Source: Cylicocyclus nassatus
Lineage: Eukaryota; Nematoda; Chromadorea; Rhabditida; Strongylidae
DNA: 64,000 bases
Assembly (NCBI GenBank): GCA_958299035.1
Contig: CATQJL010000112.1
Location: 54,541,140 to 54,605,139 of the forward strand
Direction of reading: 5' to 3'
The notes under the pieces are model-generated. The model was not told where the DNA came from, searched no databases, and worked only from the letters and a program-made list of their open reading frames with translations. Both the position numbers and the translations under genes were made by a program. This document shows, one piece after another, positions 23,401 to 36,221 of this stretch (positions are counted from its first letter, which is position 1; every line of letters begins with the position of its first letter).

Positions 23401-26400
23401 TGTAAATGGAATGAAAAGAAGAGGAGAGATTTTTCTCCATTAAGAAACATCTGATAGAAGCGACCATGAGTGATTCTCTTTAGCCTTTCATGAACGTGCA
23501 TCAACTTTTCAGTATGAACTGTTTCATATAAAATGAGAATAAAATGCTCAAGATACTTCAACAAGTTTAAGCCTAGCCTTTTCAGAGTACGGTAGGTATA
23601 CGGTAGAGGTCTCACTTCGCAAAAAATTGAGATAACCGTTTCACAATTACCGTATCTTGACAAACTATCGCAGAGCAACCAGTCCGAAGATTCAGTCACT
23701 GACCACTGTGTATACTTTTTTTCAAGTACCAAATTTCCAATTCTGAATATAATGTGACCGTAGAAAACCATTGTTAAAAGGGATGAGTCAGTGCAAAGAA
23801 TATCAGCTGTTATTTACAAAACTATTATATGTAAGCTGTATAATCCGAGAACAGGTGCTGTTGGTAAAGCACAGAACGTTCAAGAATAACATAGAAAAAT
23901 AGTCAGCTCAGAAAAGTTTCTTCATTACTCGTTTGGTTTGAATGAGCACTCGGCAGAAAGCGGCCTGAAATCTTTGCCTTGAGTTGTGAGGGTAATGCAC
24001 TTACTGACTAACTATTACATCGGATGTGACAAGTTTTGATGCTAATTCCTTGCAATATTTTTTTATAGTAGTAGGATGGAAATATACAAGATGTTAGAGT
24101 GGAAGTTTCACGAAGAACGCATCGGCTTCGTCCAAATTTTTCAAATTTTCATCCTTGATGATAACATGAGCGAAACTCCCACGGAATTCTGGTCCTCTCT
24201 CGACGTGGCTCTTCGAAATCTGCTTTATTTTCACTAACAAGGCCCAGCTTTAGTTTTCTCGGATATAAGGGAAGGTGCATGTGCGTAGCCTCAAACGGCA
24301 TTTTCCAAAGCAAGTCTTACATTTTTCAAAATAAAGTGGGAACAGTTTGCAGGCGAACGCTCTGTATTTTTGATACGAATGAAAAGCGATAGAAAAGGAA
24401 ATAAAAATAGCACATTTAGATCAAATAATTTCAAGGCTTCTCCTTCACAAAGCTCTTACGAGGCGTATAACTTCTTCTTTCTCATGAAAAAAAACCTAGC
24501 AATAGGTTTAAGATGAAATAAAAAACATCTAAAATATGAATTACAACAGGAGGTTTGCGCCATCTGTCGTGTAATAATATTGAACTCCAAACAATCCTAT
24601 ATTTCCTAGAAATTCTAGGCGATACTGTACAAAGACTGTAACAATCTGTCAAATAACGGTAGCTGTGCCTTACATAAACCGCTCGTGGACTGGATAAAAC
24701 TCTACTAGAAAGCGAAAAAAGACAATCTTTCTTCGGGGTGTTAAAGATTATCAAGCACACTTCTACTTTTCATTATCCTAACCTATTTCAAGCTAAATCA
24801 TCCATAGATACAATTTCTTACAGAATGAAACTTTTTCTAGGGCACATTGAATGTCAGTCTTGTTTCAAAGTCTATTTAATTATTGGGAAACGAAGTTTTG
24901 CGAGTTGCTTGGCAAGAAAATGAGACACTTCCGTCATTCATGCGCCATGTTGGCCAAGAAGTAGACTACAAACTTTTATTGGCAGTAAGAAAACCTACCG
25001 TAGTCCATATCAACTAATTCAATAGTTGCCCTTTGACGGAAAATAAAAATAAAGGAAAAAGCACAACATCATTTGCCCATATTAAGCGAACGAAAAAACT
25101 CATCGATGCGATAACTGGAAAAAGTGCAAAGTTCCGTTCGGGCAAATGTGGGAGAGAAAAACCAGAGAGCTCTCAACAAAATTAATTTTTGCTCATTTCA
25201 CTCAATATTTTGCACCATGAATGGTTTGTGCCATACGAATTTCATTTCGAATGCATAGAAGCATTCAAAGAGAAGCAAGCAGGGCAAATTTTTAATGCAA
25301 GAGGAATAGACAAAAGAGTCAGCAGAAGCTGGCACTGCAGCCCACTTAACATTTTTCGAAAAACCCCATTCGTGTTATAATGAAAGAGGAATCGATTGCG
25401 TAATAGAATATCGTGTTAGAAATGCACTGACGCAAAGCAAGTGGAAAACGCGCGTTTCTGCCAGGAAAATGCGAATCTTCCAGAAAATGAGAGAATTAAT
25501 TTGAAATTCGAAATTAAATGGATCGTGCCAAGTGCCTCGCGCGCTCTGATTTCACCTCATTATTTTGAGGTTTGAAGAATAATTTTACTGTTCTAGAAGC
25601 CAAAAGAAAGAAACGATAGAGGCGAACACGAATGCATTGCTGCTCCCAATAACGAATCTCTATGTAAATTGGCTATGGAAAAGGCAAATATTTATCATGT
25701 CAATGAAAAGAGTGGAATGCGAACCAGTATGCGATTCGATTGCTAGGAAAGGCGCCAAAAAAAGTTTTTCTCCCCAACATTATTGTTAGACCTCTGTCAT
25801 TTAGGGGTTATTGGTTTGTTGAAGCGAGAAATGCAAACGATACATATTAGCCGGATTTAGCCGTTGAAAAGCATTATTTTCGAGCCGCAAAGTTTTTTTA
25901 CTTACATAATTTATGAAAATTTGCTAGTGCCTTGCTCATACTAGTAAATAATGAAAATAATTTTTCAAATTTGTCAAATTTGTCAAAAAATCTCTACAAA
26001 AAGTTTTTTCGGATACGCAACAGCCACTTCCTTTTTCTGAGATTTCAGGCTACAAACCCCAAAGATTGTTGGGAAGCATTTCAAGAAAATTTACAGAGCC
26101 GTGGATAAGGTAATCTTAGCATCTTCATCCAGAAAAAAATATTTTCTCCTCCCCCCTCCTCCCCCGAATGGACATCTTAAGTATACCATGATTCATAACC
26201 AGTCACACACACCAACCGTAAAAATAGATACATGGATGGAGTTTGCTGTGGGAGATACACGACGCAAAAGTGGCGAACTCCACCCAATTAAGCACACACC
26301 AAGTTCTTCGCTGGTTGGCCTTATATTCAAAAAAAAAATGAGCACAAGGTAAGAGCTTGTTTTGTAGATGTGAACACCTACTTTATACCAAAATTTCCCA

Positions 26401-27261
26401 AAAACGGATAAGAGCGTCGACTAACCGACTTTTTTCAAAGTAAATTTGAGATCCATGCCAGAATAGCAAGATCTGAAATATAATAGTAAAAAAGAGCACC
26501 AGGTTTTAGGACAGTCCCCGCCACACTACCAATTCATTACCATTTAGACCAAAAAAATATGAGAATATTTTCAAGTTATCTTTTGGTTATCAATTAAAAC
26601 AGTCCACGCAAAAAAAGTATGAAAAATTCTCGACTATTTTAATATGTTCACACATTCCATTTTAGACGCCAACAGCTCGAAATACATTTTTATATATAGA
26701 AAAGGATAAGCACGAGAAGAGGTAAAGATTCTAATTTTAAAAAGCGAACTCTGAATATTAAAAAAATTGTCGCATATTTGCTGGTTTTACATGCATTTAT
26801 AGCATTAGATACGCTGTAATTTTGAGATTCTTTGAAAGCTTAATTTTTCAAGGGCAAAAAGAAAAAGTGTAACAGAAATCATCCGCTACTAACAGGAACA
26901 GCAGGAAAACCGGAATGATAAAAATCAAATTGAAGACTGAAATAATTCCAGATATATAACCACATGCATTAATCTCGTGCTCGTGCACGCGCAAAACATT
27001 CCATCTCAGAGATTCGGGAAACATACCCGTAAATCACTCATGCACAATGACGAATTGCTCGTTTGGCCATTCCAGCAAATTTTATGGGATTTGTTGATGG
27101 AAACGCAATAAATGGTAGCTGAAGTAAGCCCATAACAAATTTCTCTCACAATATTCATAAAAAATGGGTAGTTGACTTCTTTGAAAGAAAGTATTATGCA
27201 AGTAACATATAACTATGTAGAAAGTGGTAGGGAACTATATACTGCGCCAGCTCAGAGGCCT
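20480..27261. other. Long quiet AT-rich region
   Basis: No gene recognised. It holds a G run at 20622-20635, a (CTGT)n microsatellite near 22678-22700, and scattered copies of words like AAATGGGCTTA at 21465-21515 and 22875-22930, with ATATCCACGAAAGTCCAT at 21447-21465 inverted at 23167-23185. These suggest an old degraded repeat between about 21.4 and 23.2 kb. The open frame at 23388-23771 is listed separately. Confidence 0.35.
23388..23771 (-). CDS. Unrecognised 127-codon open frame
   Basis: One of the longest open frames in the quiet 18-29 kb region (starts MVFYGHIIFRIGNLV). It contains a Leu/Ile/Tyr-rich centre (LLKYLEHFILILYETV) and a basic stretch (HERLKRITHGRFYQM). No splice structure, homologue or codon bias supports it. 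It may be a fragment of an old gene or pure chance. Confidence 0.13.
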   Translation of the reverse strand: MVFYGHIIFRIGNLVLEKKYTQWSVTESSDWLLCDSLSRYGNCETVISIFCEVRPLPYTYRTLKRLGLNLLKYLEHFILILYETVHTEKLMHVHERLKRITHGRFYQMFLNGEKSLLFFSFHLHPTC

Positions 27262-27265
27262 TTGA

Positions 27266-27650
27266 AGGCAGCAGCTCGGCAGAATGACAAATTTGGGATA
27301 GTCATCGTTCTCGGTTCCCCTGGATGAGGTGAGTCCAAGACCGTGCTTTGCAGCTTCAAAAGTTATCAATAACCCGCTTTTCCAGGAGTGAAAAGTGCCA
27401 TTTGAGCGGACGGCGTATGCCTACCCTCGAGCGCGATTGGCTCGTGGGTACGGAAGTACAGTGTCTCCATTCACAAGCCAATCGCGTTCTAGAGGGCAAT
27501 ACGCGGTCCGCCCTGAAATAGCGCTTTTCACGTCTGGAAAGGCGGGTTATTGATATTTTTGAAGCTGCAAAGCAGTCTTGGACTTAGCTCGTCCAGGGGA
27601 TCCCAGAACGATGAATATCCCAAAGCTGCCGTTCTGCCGAGCCGCTGATT
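27266..27650. mobile_element. TTAA-type MITE
   Basis: 385 bp next to TTGA (27262-27265) and TCAA (27651-27654), ends close to AGGCAGCAGCTCGGCAGAAT. Same family as 16411-16798: both contain ATCAATAACCCGCTTTTCCAG-like and GCGATTGGCT words in inverted halves. The mutated flanks mark an older insertion. Confidence 0.7.
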
Positions 27651-27654
27651 TCAA

Positions 27655-29317
27655 GCTTTTTATCTGCATTAAAGAAACATAGAATTTTCCAAAACTCTGG
27701 TACACAAAAAAAGAAAATAAATCCAAAATCGAAAATTCCGGGTTCTGCTTCAGTCCTAAGCACTAGAAGGAGATTAAAATAAAAATAGTGTGGCTTTCCC
27801 TAAACTACTTGAGTAGTGTATGACGGCCGCATGGGCTGTAAATGTAAAAATGAAAATAATACAGAGTTTTATTTTCATTGAACTCAATTTGATATTAGGT
27901 ACTATTGCGGAAGTCTATAGGTCAAAATGATTAGAATGCATGGAAGTTAGGGTTTTCCTATTAAGGCCGACGTAGCTAAGCGCCGTGTTCTTGATAGAAC
28001 AAAGAAATGAATTGAATTTTGTTTTAGTCAAGTATTCTACTTGACTACGATATCTTGCCACGCTTGGAATGATTCATTTGCATGTGAAAACCCAACTTCT
28101 TCAATATACAATACGGCTTATAGTTCGTCAAAGAGTAGTCACCAAACTTTACCAGAGTGGATTTCGCGTTGCATCGCCATATTTTGATTCAAAGTGGACA
28201 AATTTTGATAGTAATAATAATAATAGATAATAATTTATAACTATAATATTATAACTTGAGAAGTACGTTTCGTTCCTATCCTTAGACGGAGTATTGTGTT
28301 CGTTGTTTCTATGCCATCCCCGGAACTCTTCAGTAAGAAAGGATGGCGATAGTTGAAATAGCTCCTTTCTATATAAAATTGATAATGGGATCTACAATTC
28401 GAGCATTTAGTTTCAAACATTCAATATTTGATAATTTTTTTTCTAACATGTCAATTGTAAGACGCATCTTCTCATGTACGAAAATGCCGGTTAGAACACC
28501 ATAGTCGAGTTTCATAGACTTTTGTCTACGGTAGCCTACTCAGTGTGCAATGAATAAGCTAACCTACTGTAAGCAAAAATCCAGAAAGATTTGTGAGATC
28601 CGACCGTCAGCCGTGCACCTTACGTATTCAACAGGCACTTCTATATGTCAGAAGACGCGCCAACCCAAGCCAACGGTACTCTTGGATTTAGGATTTATCC
28701 ACTGTGGACCAAGTATGGCAATGCGACGAGGACTTCGCTGATTTCGGTGCTGATCGATGACTTTCTTAACGATTGAGCGTTATTGTGAAGTTGAAGGAAA
28801 CTTCTTGCGTAGTTCGAGTGAAAATCAATAACTTTTAGAGTCATAATAGGCTAACGCATCAGACTGAAAGATTAAAAAAAAAGCTTTGCGCTTCACGATA
28901 GCATTTGATCACAGCTTTTCGACGATTTTGAAGAACATCTTTCAAAAACGGCTCTTCAAATCTCGTGACCTAATCTTAAATTTGGTTTCAAGAATACTTG
29001 ATGACACTAGCTGCTAAAACAAAAACTCGTTGAAACTTCATTTTACAGAAATAGCCATTTAGTACTGCATTTACGACACACTTTTGAGCCAAAAATTTGA
29101 CTAGTAGTTCAAAAACTTAACCCTTTTTGAGCGTCAGACTGGGTTTCTGCTAAAAAGATGCAGTAAAGGTGTGAGCTTTTTGATGAATAATGTTCTTTTA
29201 CGAATTTTGACGTAAGAGACCAAAGCTCGGCATAAGAAATCTGGACTATCCCTGGGTAAATCTTTACAAATATTCTCGGGTTAGGCAGCCGCACTCTAGT
29301 AATTCATGAGTCTAGAC
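27655..29317. other. Mostly empty; carries one copy of a dispersed direct repeat
   Basis: 28505-28790 resembles 31890-32200 in the same orientation (GTAGCCTAC, then CCTACYGTAAGCAA, GGCACTTCYATA, GGCRATGCGA, GATTTCGGT). Otherwise AT-rich without recognised features. Confidence 0.4.
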
Positions 29318-30069
29318 CAGGGCCCGGCACAGATCGTCTAGAAGCGGGCTGGACTTCGTTTTTGAAGCAAACAGCAAAGGGGATATCGTTTTTAACTAGT
29401 GGCGGCTAGCACCAAGAATAAGCGCCATTTAGTCGAACACAAGCTTTTCGGACAGGTTATCACACGACTGACATGCTCTATCGTGTATGGCAAAAATTGC
29501 GCGCGATTTGAAAGCAAGGCTAAAACAAACAAATTGCTTGTTTACAGCGCACACAAAAGCATATGACACCGAAATTGAACTGTATGCATAAAAAATTATT
29601 TACGAAAGTATTATGTAAAAAGATTTGAAAACTTATGTGAAGTAATACCTTTTCCAAAATTAGATCGTCTCCAGACGGCCACCAGACGATCTGAGATCGT
29701 CTGGAGCATATATTTTCGTCACTTCACATAAGTTTCGGACCTTTTTAGCATGGACGGATTGCCCGGTCAAAAATCTATTCCTGAGCATGAAAACATTTTC
29801 TTATAATTGCCTTTCCTTTGTTTTTTGCCATCATTTGTTCACGCTTTGTTGAATATCGCGCTCTAATGCCAAAGTCTTGTGCATGCGTAGTATTGAGCTC
29901 CAATTTAAATTCTCACTCTTATCTTACGTCTTTTCTTTCAGACTAGTGAATCTTTCTTGTTTTCATCTTCTCCTAAGCAGATAGGTCAAAGGGGACTTCG
30001 TAAAACTTCCGAAAGTCAGGGGAGACTTCGTTTTCAGAAACCCTAGAAACCGACTCGTGCCGGGCCCTG
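29318..30069. mobile_element. hAT-like element, CAGGGCCCGGCAC family
   Basis: 752 bp with ends CAGGGCCCGGCAC / GTGCCGGGCCCTG, flanked by perfect 8-bp duplications GTCTAGAC (29310-29317, 30070-30077; the duplication is itself palindromic). Inside: GGACTTCGTTTTTGAAGC near the left end, AAGGGGACTTCGT near the right, and a central palindromic cluster of AGATCGTCTCCAGACG and CCAGACGATCTGAGATCG at about 29664-29704. It is the shorter sister of the host element at 32942-36082. Confidence 0.88.
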
Positions 30070-32749
30070 GTCTAGACCCATAGTCACAAAAGTTCTAGTG
30101 TCATTTTTGGAAGCATTGTCAATCTAATTTATGAAAATTACACTCGATTCACTGAAACCGCAGAGCTTCCTTTCTCTTCTCGAAAAATAAGAACTTCGGT
30201 AAAGGAAAGAAAGTCAAACTTTATTTCAAAGCATCACCCAACACTACTAAATGCATTGACTTGCCTTCAAGATTCAGTTCAACTTTCCTGACAAAACGTT
30301 TTCTTCAATGAATATTAATGAGAATGTAGAAACTAGTGTTCTATTACTTTGCAATTAACATCCATCATTTCCCATGCCAACTAGCAAATATTTGGAGAGG
30401 ATGATGAAGGAAAAAATCATACTTGCGCGCAATTTCAAAGCCAATGTTATTGTTTTCATGTTCTTTTTTCTTAAAAAAATCGCTCATAAACAATCCCGAC
30501 AAATATATAATTTTGGTATTTTTGCTGTAGAATAGCTACCTAGATCACTTTCAAAACATTCTTATAGAGAAACATCTGGTAGAGTTACAAGAGCCAAAAA
30601 TTGCATGATAGAGAGAAGAAGACAGAACACAAGAATATTCAAAAATGTATGCAAGCAAAGAATGTCAGGCAACCCTTTTTCGTTCCTCGTTATTCGAGAC
30701 CTCTCTAGTTTCCACTGGGAAAACGCAGTCTATGTACATGAATAAGGTTATTCTTTGACATCATTTTAGGGTTCCGTTCGAGCATGTTTCCTATACATTT
30801 CACTAGGCACGAGGAAAAATGAATAAATCAAAAATGTGATACTTATTGTAAGATATATAATGATATAGAAATATACACAATTCTCGCAAATTGGTTTGCA
30901 GAGTTTTTTTAGAGGAAAGGAATAGAAAGTGCTTGCCAAGGAAAGTGGCGTCAATCGCGCCCTTCTGGCATTAGATTTACAATATTATTCCCACTACATT
31001 TATGCAAACATAAGCAGTTAATAGCGTCTTTATGGGTCTCACTTTCAGAGATTTCTTTCATTTTCTAAACTTCAAAATTTTGACGGGACTGGCAAGTCTA
31101 GTTTCTGAGTACAAAAGGAAAGATAGTGTGAACAGTACCGTGATTTCAAAGGTGTGAGCCTATACCTTTCTTAAAGTAGATGAATAAGAGTAAAGGATGG
31201 AAAAAGCGCAGCATTGTTGCTAGAAAAGTTGAGATTTTAGAGCGTTTCACAAATCTTATGCTTACAATTGTCATAGCTTTATCTATCGATTCTTTCGAAA
31301 AATCTCAAATTAGTTTATAGAGCAAATCTTTGGCCATCTTCCATGGTATGCTTGGAAAGATATTCACTGTGGGGTTCTCAAGATTCAAAAAACTTGAAAA
31401 AATTCAAAAGCAATTCTGATACATAAGAAAATTGCGCAGGAATCAAAAGAATTTACATGGACTACAGATAATCAGATACTTTTTGATATAGTCTCCAACA
31501 GACATTTGAGAAACACGGCATCCTTTTTAGTTTCGGACTACATTGCCTGAGAGACAAAGGAATTTCTAAACCTTGCATGGCATCATAGATCACTGCAAAG
31601 AGTATGTAGCCTGTGGGTGTTTTCTGTTTAACTTGCTTTATACAGATAATGCATGTCGCAAGCATGGCAGTATTCAGCTCACAATGGAGATGATTCGTCT
31701 CACTCGAAAAAATGACAAATGCACAGCACCGCTCATAATTTGTCAGAAAATCACCAAGCTACACCGGAGTTTACCGAAATTCGCGTCGAATCGCCTTATC
31801 TTTTTCGATTGAAGGAATTCTGAATGAAAAAGTACCACTCGACTCAGCTAAGCGAAGCGCATCTTTTCATTTTTGATATATAGAAGTGCCGGCTTGACTA
31901 AGGTAGGCGGTCAGAATAGTGCTATCAGTGCCAGTGAATAAGCACAGTGAGTAGCCTACCGTAAGCAATAATCTGAAATCTGACTCGCGAATTGTGACGG
32001 CCTACCGTGCGCCTACCGTAATCGTACGGGCACTTCCATACACCATAAGATGGGCCTCGCGCTAAATCGAACGATGCTTTTGCATTTAGAATTCGTCTAA
32101 TCTGAACCGATCTATGGCGATGCGAAGCGGATTTCGGTAAACTTCAGCGCAATTTTGGTGATATTTTTAACTGATTATGAACGGTATTGTGGTCATGTGT
32201 GCTTAGAAATCCGCTCCAGTGGAAAGATCTCTTTTTCAATGAAAAACGCTTGTTCCACTCCATAATGATGTTCTTGGGATTATATGAGTGATTTAGTCTC
32301 ACAAATAATAACAAAAGAAAACAGATATTGGAGTTGTCACATAAGCATATGTCTCCCATGAGAATGCCTCTATAGGCACTATAATAAAAAGAGCAATAGC
32401 ACATCAATCTTTGATTCGAAAGAAGGACTGCAATAGGTGGCTCAGACTATGACTATCAATTTTATTACGATATATTTATGAAAATATCAGGTTGTTAACT
32501 AAGTTTTGTAATTGCATTCATAGATAATTTTTCTCTCTTTGTATATGAAGCAATCAAATTTTGCCATTATGTGGGCTATGACGTAAGCTACAAGCGGAGT
32601 TGGACGTCAGAACGAGGATTACGGTAGGTGTATGGTGTAGGTAAAAAAAATTATAGATTATTACAAAATTGGGGGGGGGGGGGGGAGATTACATGCTGAT
32701 CACTCTAATCATTTTTTGCAGTCCACCATCTTATCACGGGTTTGGTAAA
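30070..32749. other. Mostly empty; second copy of the dispersed direct repeat
   Basis: 31890-32200 matches 28505-28790 as described there. A run of 15 G lies at 32671-32685. No gene recognised. Confidence 0.4.
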
Positions 32750-33384
32750 GTTTTCTTAGCTTGGAATAGCCTTTCGAAGAGATCGAAAACTAGTGAATGC
32801 TCTACTAGAGGTCCCCCCTTCTCGTTCGCCCTGGGTCCCTGAGATTCGTCCGCCCCGGGTTAAGTTGGTCAGCCAAGTCCTAGTAATTTCTGCCCTTAAA
32901 CCGCGCCGCGTCTGGGTAAGGGAAAAGGGTTTTGGCAGAGCCAGGGCCCGGCACAGATCGTCTGGAAGCAGGCTGGACTTCGTTTTTGGAGCAAAAAGCA
33001 AAGGAGATATCGTTTTTGACGAGTCGGGGGCCAAGCACCAAGAATAAGCGCCATTTAGTCTAACACAAGCTTTTTGGGCAGGTTATCACCAGAGGTGCGA
33101 TAGGGGGAGCCAAGTCTCCCCCTACCTTCATTGAGCTGATACAGAGTGACCACCTTCACTTTTGCGAAAAATTTTTTGTTGAATATAAAGAAGGAAAATA
33201 AGTAAAACAAACGCAAAAGGGATTATTGAAGGCATATACATATGTATTGCAGTTTTAGGAACTCGCTGTCACCCATCGGAAGCGAAGGCCATCACCGCCA
33301 TGGACGCATCCACTTTTCCGCCTTTCCACGAAATTGGAGAAGATAGCTTCGGGACGAATTTCGATTTAAAAAGCTATGACCAAA

Positions 33385-33431
33385 CGGTCCTCTTTAGTGC
33401 CAACAATTGACCCAACGGCCCTTTTTAGGGC
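33385..33431 (+). ncRNA. Pair of histone-mRNA-type 3' stem-loop motifs (left arm)
   Basis: Two 16-nt units with 6-4-6 stem-loop geometry, 15 bases apart: GGTCCTCTTTAGTGCC at 33385-33400 and GGCCCTTTTTAGGGCC at 33416-33431. The second is a perfect stem GGCCCT/AGGGCC with a TTTT loop, preceded by ACCCAAC and followed by ACAGA. This is the shape and context of the replication-dependent histone mRNA 3' element. Just upstream, AAGCGAAGGCCATCACCGCC with ATGGACGC resembles the histone H4 KRKTVTAMD coding stretch. Probably captured and decayed, not a working gene. Confidence 0.5.
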
Positions 33432-34892
33432 CACAGATACGATGAACACAGCGGCATAAATATTCGAAATAAACGTGTCAGTGAATTGGTGTATTTTGAA
33501 GTGAAACACGACACTCTACAGATTTTATTGAGTAAATTTAGTTATGTCGTACTGCGAAGAAAGTAGGTCGATCCAGGAAGTATTTGCCGAGAACCAGAAT
33601 TTTGAATGAAAAAATAACCAGAAATCATGCAAAATTGCCACTGTTATAAACCAAGTGGTTGAAGATGTCAGCAACTGCGACTTCATAGGTTTTAAAGGGT
33701 AAGTTGTGCTCTAACAAATAGTGAAAGAATCGGGTCGATTTGAGCAGTGGTCGCTGAGAACGAGAATTTTGAAAAATTAGGCGATTTTAGGCTAATTTTT
33801 GACTGCTGACATTTGAACTCCTAAAACTCTTGATTGTGAAGATGTGTGATGTTGCGACTTCATAGGTTTTCTAGGGTAAGGTTTGCCCTACTAGAATATA
33901 TCTTAATCGTACCAATTCATCAAAGCACCGCCGAGATCCAGGCTCTTGAAAAAGCAGGTAAAAAACAGCTTTTTGAACTTCAACAGCTCGTAACTTCTCC
34001 AGAACTGCATGAATCATGTTGCGACTTCATAGGTTGAATTCTTCTTATCAAGAGCTTTCAGATGATATATGATATATGGGGGTTTGGGGCCTTCTTCGAC
34101 GTATGACCGGGGGGGGGGAGACTTTTTAGGCCAAAGTCTCCCCTGGCGGCCTCCAGCCAATACATTAAAATGGGCGAGGGGGAGACTTTGGCCTAAAAAG
34201 TCTCCCCCCCCCCCGGTCATACGTCGAAGAAGGCCCCAAACCCCCATATATCATATATCATCTGAAAGCCCTTGATGAGAGGAATCTAACCTATGAAGTC
34301 GCAACATGATTCATGCAGTTTTGGAGAAGTTACGAGCTGTTGAAGTTCAAAAAGCTGTTTTTTACCTGCTTTTTCAAGAGCCTGGATCTCGGCGGTGCTT
34401 TGATGAATTGGTACGGGTAAGATATATTCTAGTAGGGCAAACCTTACCCTAGAAAACCTATGAAGTCGCAACATCACACATCTTCACAATCAAGAGTTTT
34501 AGGAGTTCAAATGTCAGCAGTCAAAAATTAGCCTAAAATCGCCTAATTTTTCAAAATTCTCGTTCTCAGCGACCACTGCTCAAATCGACCCGATTCTTTC
34601 ACTATTTGTTAGAGCACAACTTACCCTTTAAAACCTATGAAGTCGCAGTTGCTGACATCTTCAACCACTTGGTTTATAACAGTGGCAATTTTGCATGATT
34701 TCTGGTTATTTTTTCATTCAAAATTCTGGTTCTCGGCAAATACTTCCTGGATCGACCTACTTTCTTCGCAGTACGACATAACTAAATTTGCTTAATAAAA
34801 TCTGTAGAGTGTCGTTGAGTTTCACTTCAAAATACACCATTTCATTGACTCTTTATTTCGAATATTTATGCCGCTGTGTTCATCGTATCTGT

Positions 34893-34941
34893 GGCCCTAA
34901 AGAGGGCCATTGGGTCGCAGTTATTGGCCCTAAAGAGGACC
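34893..34941 (-). ncRNA. Pair of histone-mRNA-type 3' stem-loop motifs (right arm)
   Basis: Inverted counterpart of the left-arm pair: GGCCCTCTTTAGGGCC (34893-34908) and GGTCCTCTTTAGGGCC (34926-34941), read on the minus strand, 6-4-6 geometry, each preceded by AACCCAACG- or GACCCAATG-like sequence. Upstream on the same strand, GGTCATCACCGGCATGGACG again resembles the H4 coding stretch (34.9-35.05 kb region). Stems are kept in all four copies except one mismatch at the left arm's first unit. Confidence 0.5.
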
Positions 34942-36221
34942 GTTGGGTTAGAGCTCTTCAGTTGTCCGAAGTCATCATGAAGCTTTGCTCTATCGTAGAA
35001 AGTGCTGAGGCGTATATGCGTCCATGCCGGTGATGACCTCCAGTTCTCGCAGAAGGCGACGGCGATTTCCTAAAAATAAACTACATAGAATATGCTCTCA
35101 ATACTTTCTTTTGCGTTCGTTTTGCTTAATTTCCTTTTTTTCAGTTTCAGCAAAAAAATCAATACCCAAAAGTTTGAAAAAAAAACCCAAACCAAAAAAA
35201 ACCCAAAAAACCCAGTTCAAAGTCCGTCCTGTGCCCCCCCCCCCCCCTCTCTACCCCCACCACCGGTCAACGTTTTTGAGAGGTGAGTGTCCGGCACTAC
35301 CACCTTCATTTTTGCTGCCCTGTGGTAGCTGCGACCCCCCCCCCCCCGGTCGACATTTTTGGGAGGTGAGTGTCCGGCACTACCACCTTCACTTTTGACC
35401 GGCCAGTGGTAGCTGGAACCACCTTCACTTTTGGGGGGCCCGGCTCCCCCCATCGCACCTCTGGTTATCACACGATTGACATGCTCTATCGTGTATGGCG
35501 AAAAGTGCGCGCGATTTGAAAGCAAGGCTAAAGTAAACAAAATGCTTGTTTAGAGCGTAAACAAAAGCTTTTGACACCAAATTTGTACCATATAAGTAAA
35601 ATATTATTTCAGGAAGACCTATGTAAAAAGTTTTGAAAAAATATGTGAAGTAATACCTTTTCCAAAGTTAGATCGTCTCCAGACGGCCACCAGACGATCT
35701 GAGATCGTCTGGAGCATATATTTCTGTCACTTCACATAAGTTTCGGATTTTTTTAGCATGGACGGATTCTCCGATCAAAAATCTATCCCTGAGCATAAAG
35801 ACATTTTCATATCATTGCCTCTCCTTCGTTTTTTGCCTTGATTTCTTCATGAATCGCTTTGTTAGATATCGCGCTCCAATAGCAAACTCTTGTGCATGCA
35901 TAGTAATCAGCTCCAACTTGGATTTTCTTTCTTACCTCACGTTTTTTCCTTCATACTAGTAAATCTTTCTTGTTTCCATCTTCTTCTAAGCAGGTAGGTC
36001 AAAGGGGACTTCGTAAAACTACCGAAAGTCAGGGGAGACTTCGTTTTAAAATACCCTAGAAATCGACTCGTGCCGGGCCCTGGGCAGAGCCTAACTCACT
36101 TCTTGGAGAAGGAGAACGACCGGTCCTTCCAACAAGGGATAGTGGTTCAATCCCATTAATCTATGTTATGTTTTTCTTTTCCTTTTCATTTGTTGTCTTG
36201 GTGCACTCTTGTCTATTGAAA

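Larger units (their letters stand above)
33090..35463. mobile_element. 2.4 kb foldback element nested in the hAT-like element
   Basis: Ends CAGAGGTGCGATAGGGGGAG and its inverted match CATCGCACCTCTG, flanked by perfect 8-bp duplications GTTATCAC (33082-33089, 35464-35471), again hAT-like. Arms of about 0.9-1.1 kb are inverted copies meeting near 34160, where the core (GGAGACTTTTTAGGCC against its complement) forms an inner hairpin. Each arm carries a pair of histone-mRNA-like stem-loops. Open frames inside (for example 34788-35033) are by-products of the arms. Confidence 0.85.
32942..36082. mobile_element. hAT-like element, CAGGGCCCGGCAC family, with a nested insertion
   Basis: Ends CAGGGCCCGGCAC / GTGCCGGGCCCTG, flanked by perfect 8-bp duplications GGCAGAGC (32934-32941, 36083-36090). 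Without the nested element (33090-35463 plus 8 bp) it is about 760 bp and aligns along its length with 29318-30069, including TGGACTTCGTTTTTGGAGC, the AGATCGTCTCCAGACG palindrome and GGGGAGACTTCGTTTT. Non-autonomous. Confidence 0.88.

Noticed and set aside
28201..28260. ATA-rich stretch as a possible replication or regulatory site
   Set aside because: Simple AT-rich low-complexity sequence with no further signal.
33846..34477. Matching 63-codon frames on opposite strands as a conserved gene pair (MLRLHRFSRVRFALLEYIL)
   Set aside because: They are the same sequence in the two inverted arms of the foldback element; no start context or splice sites.
35024..35398. 124-codon Lys/Pro-rich open frame
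   Set aside because: Lies in the right arm of the foldback element, with poly-A and poly-C tracts producing the lysines and prolines.
36091..36180. Possible tRNA gene because of GTGGTTCAATCCC
   Set aside because: Only the B-box-like word is present; no acceptor stem, D-arm or anticodon arm can be folded around it.
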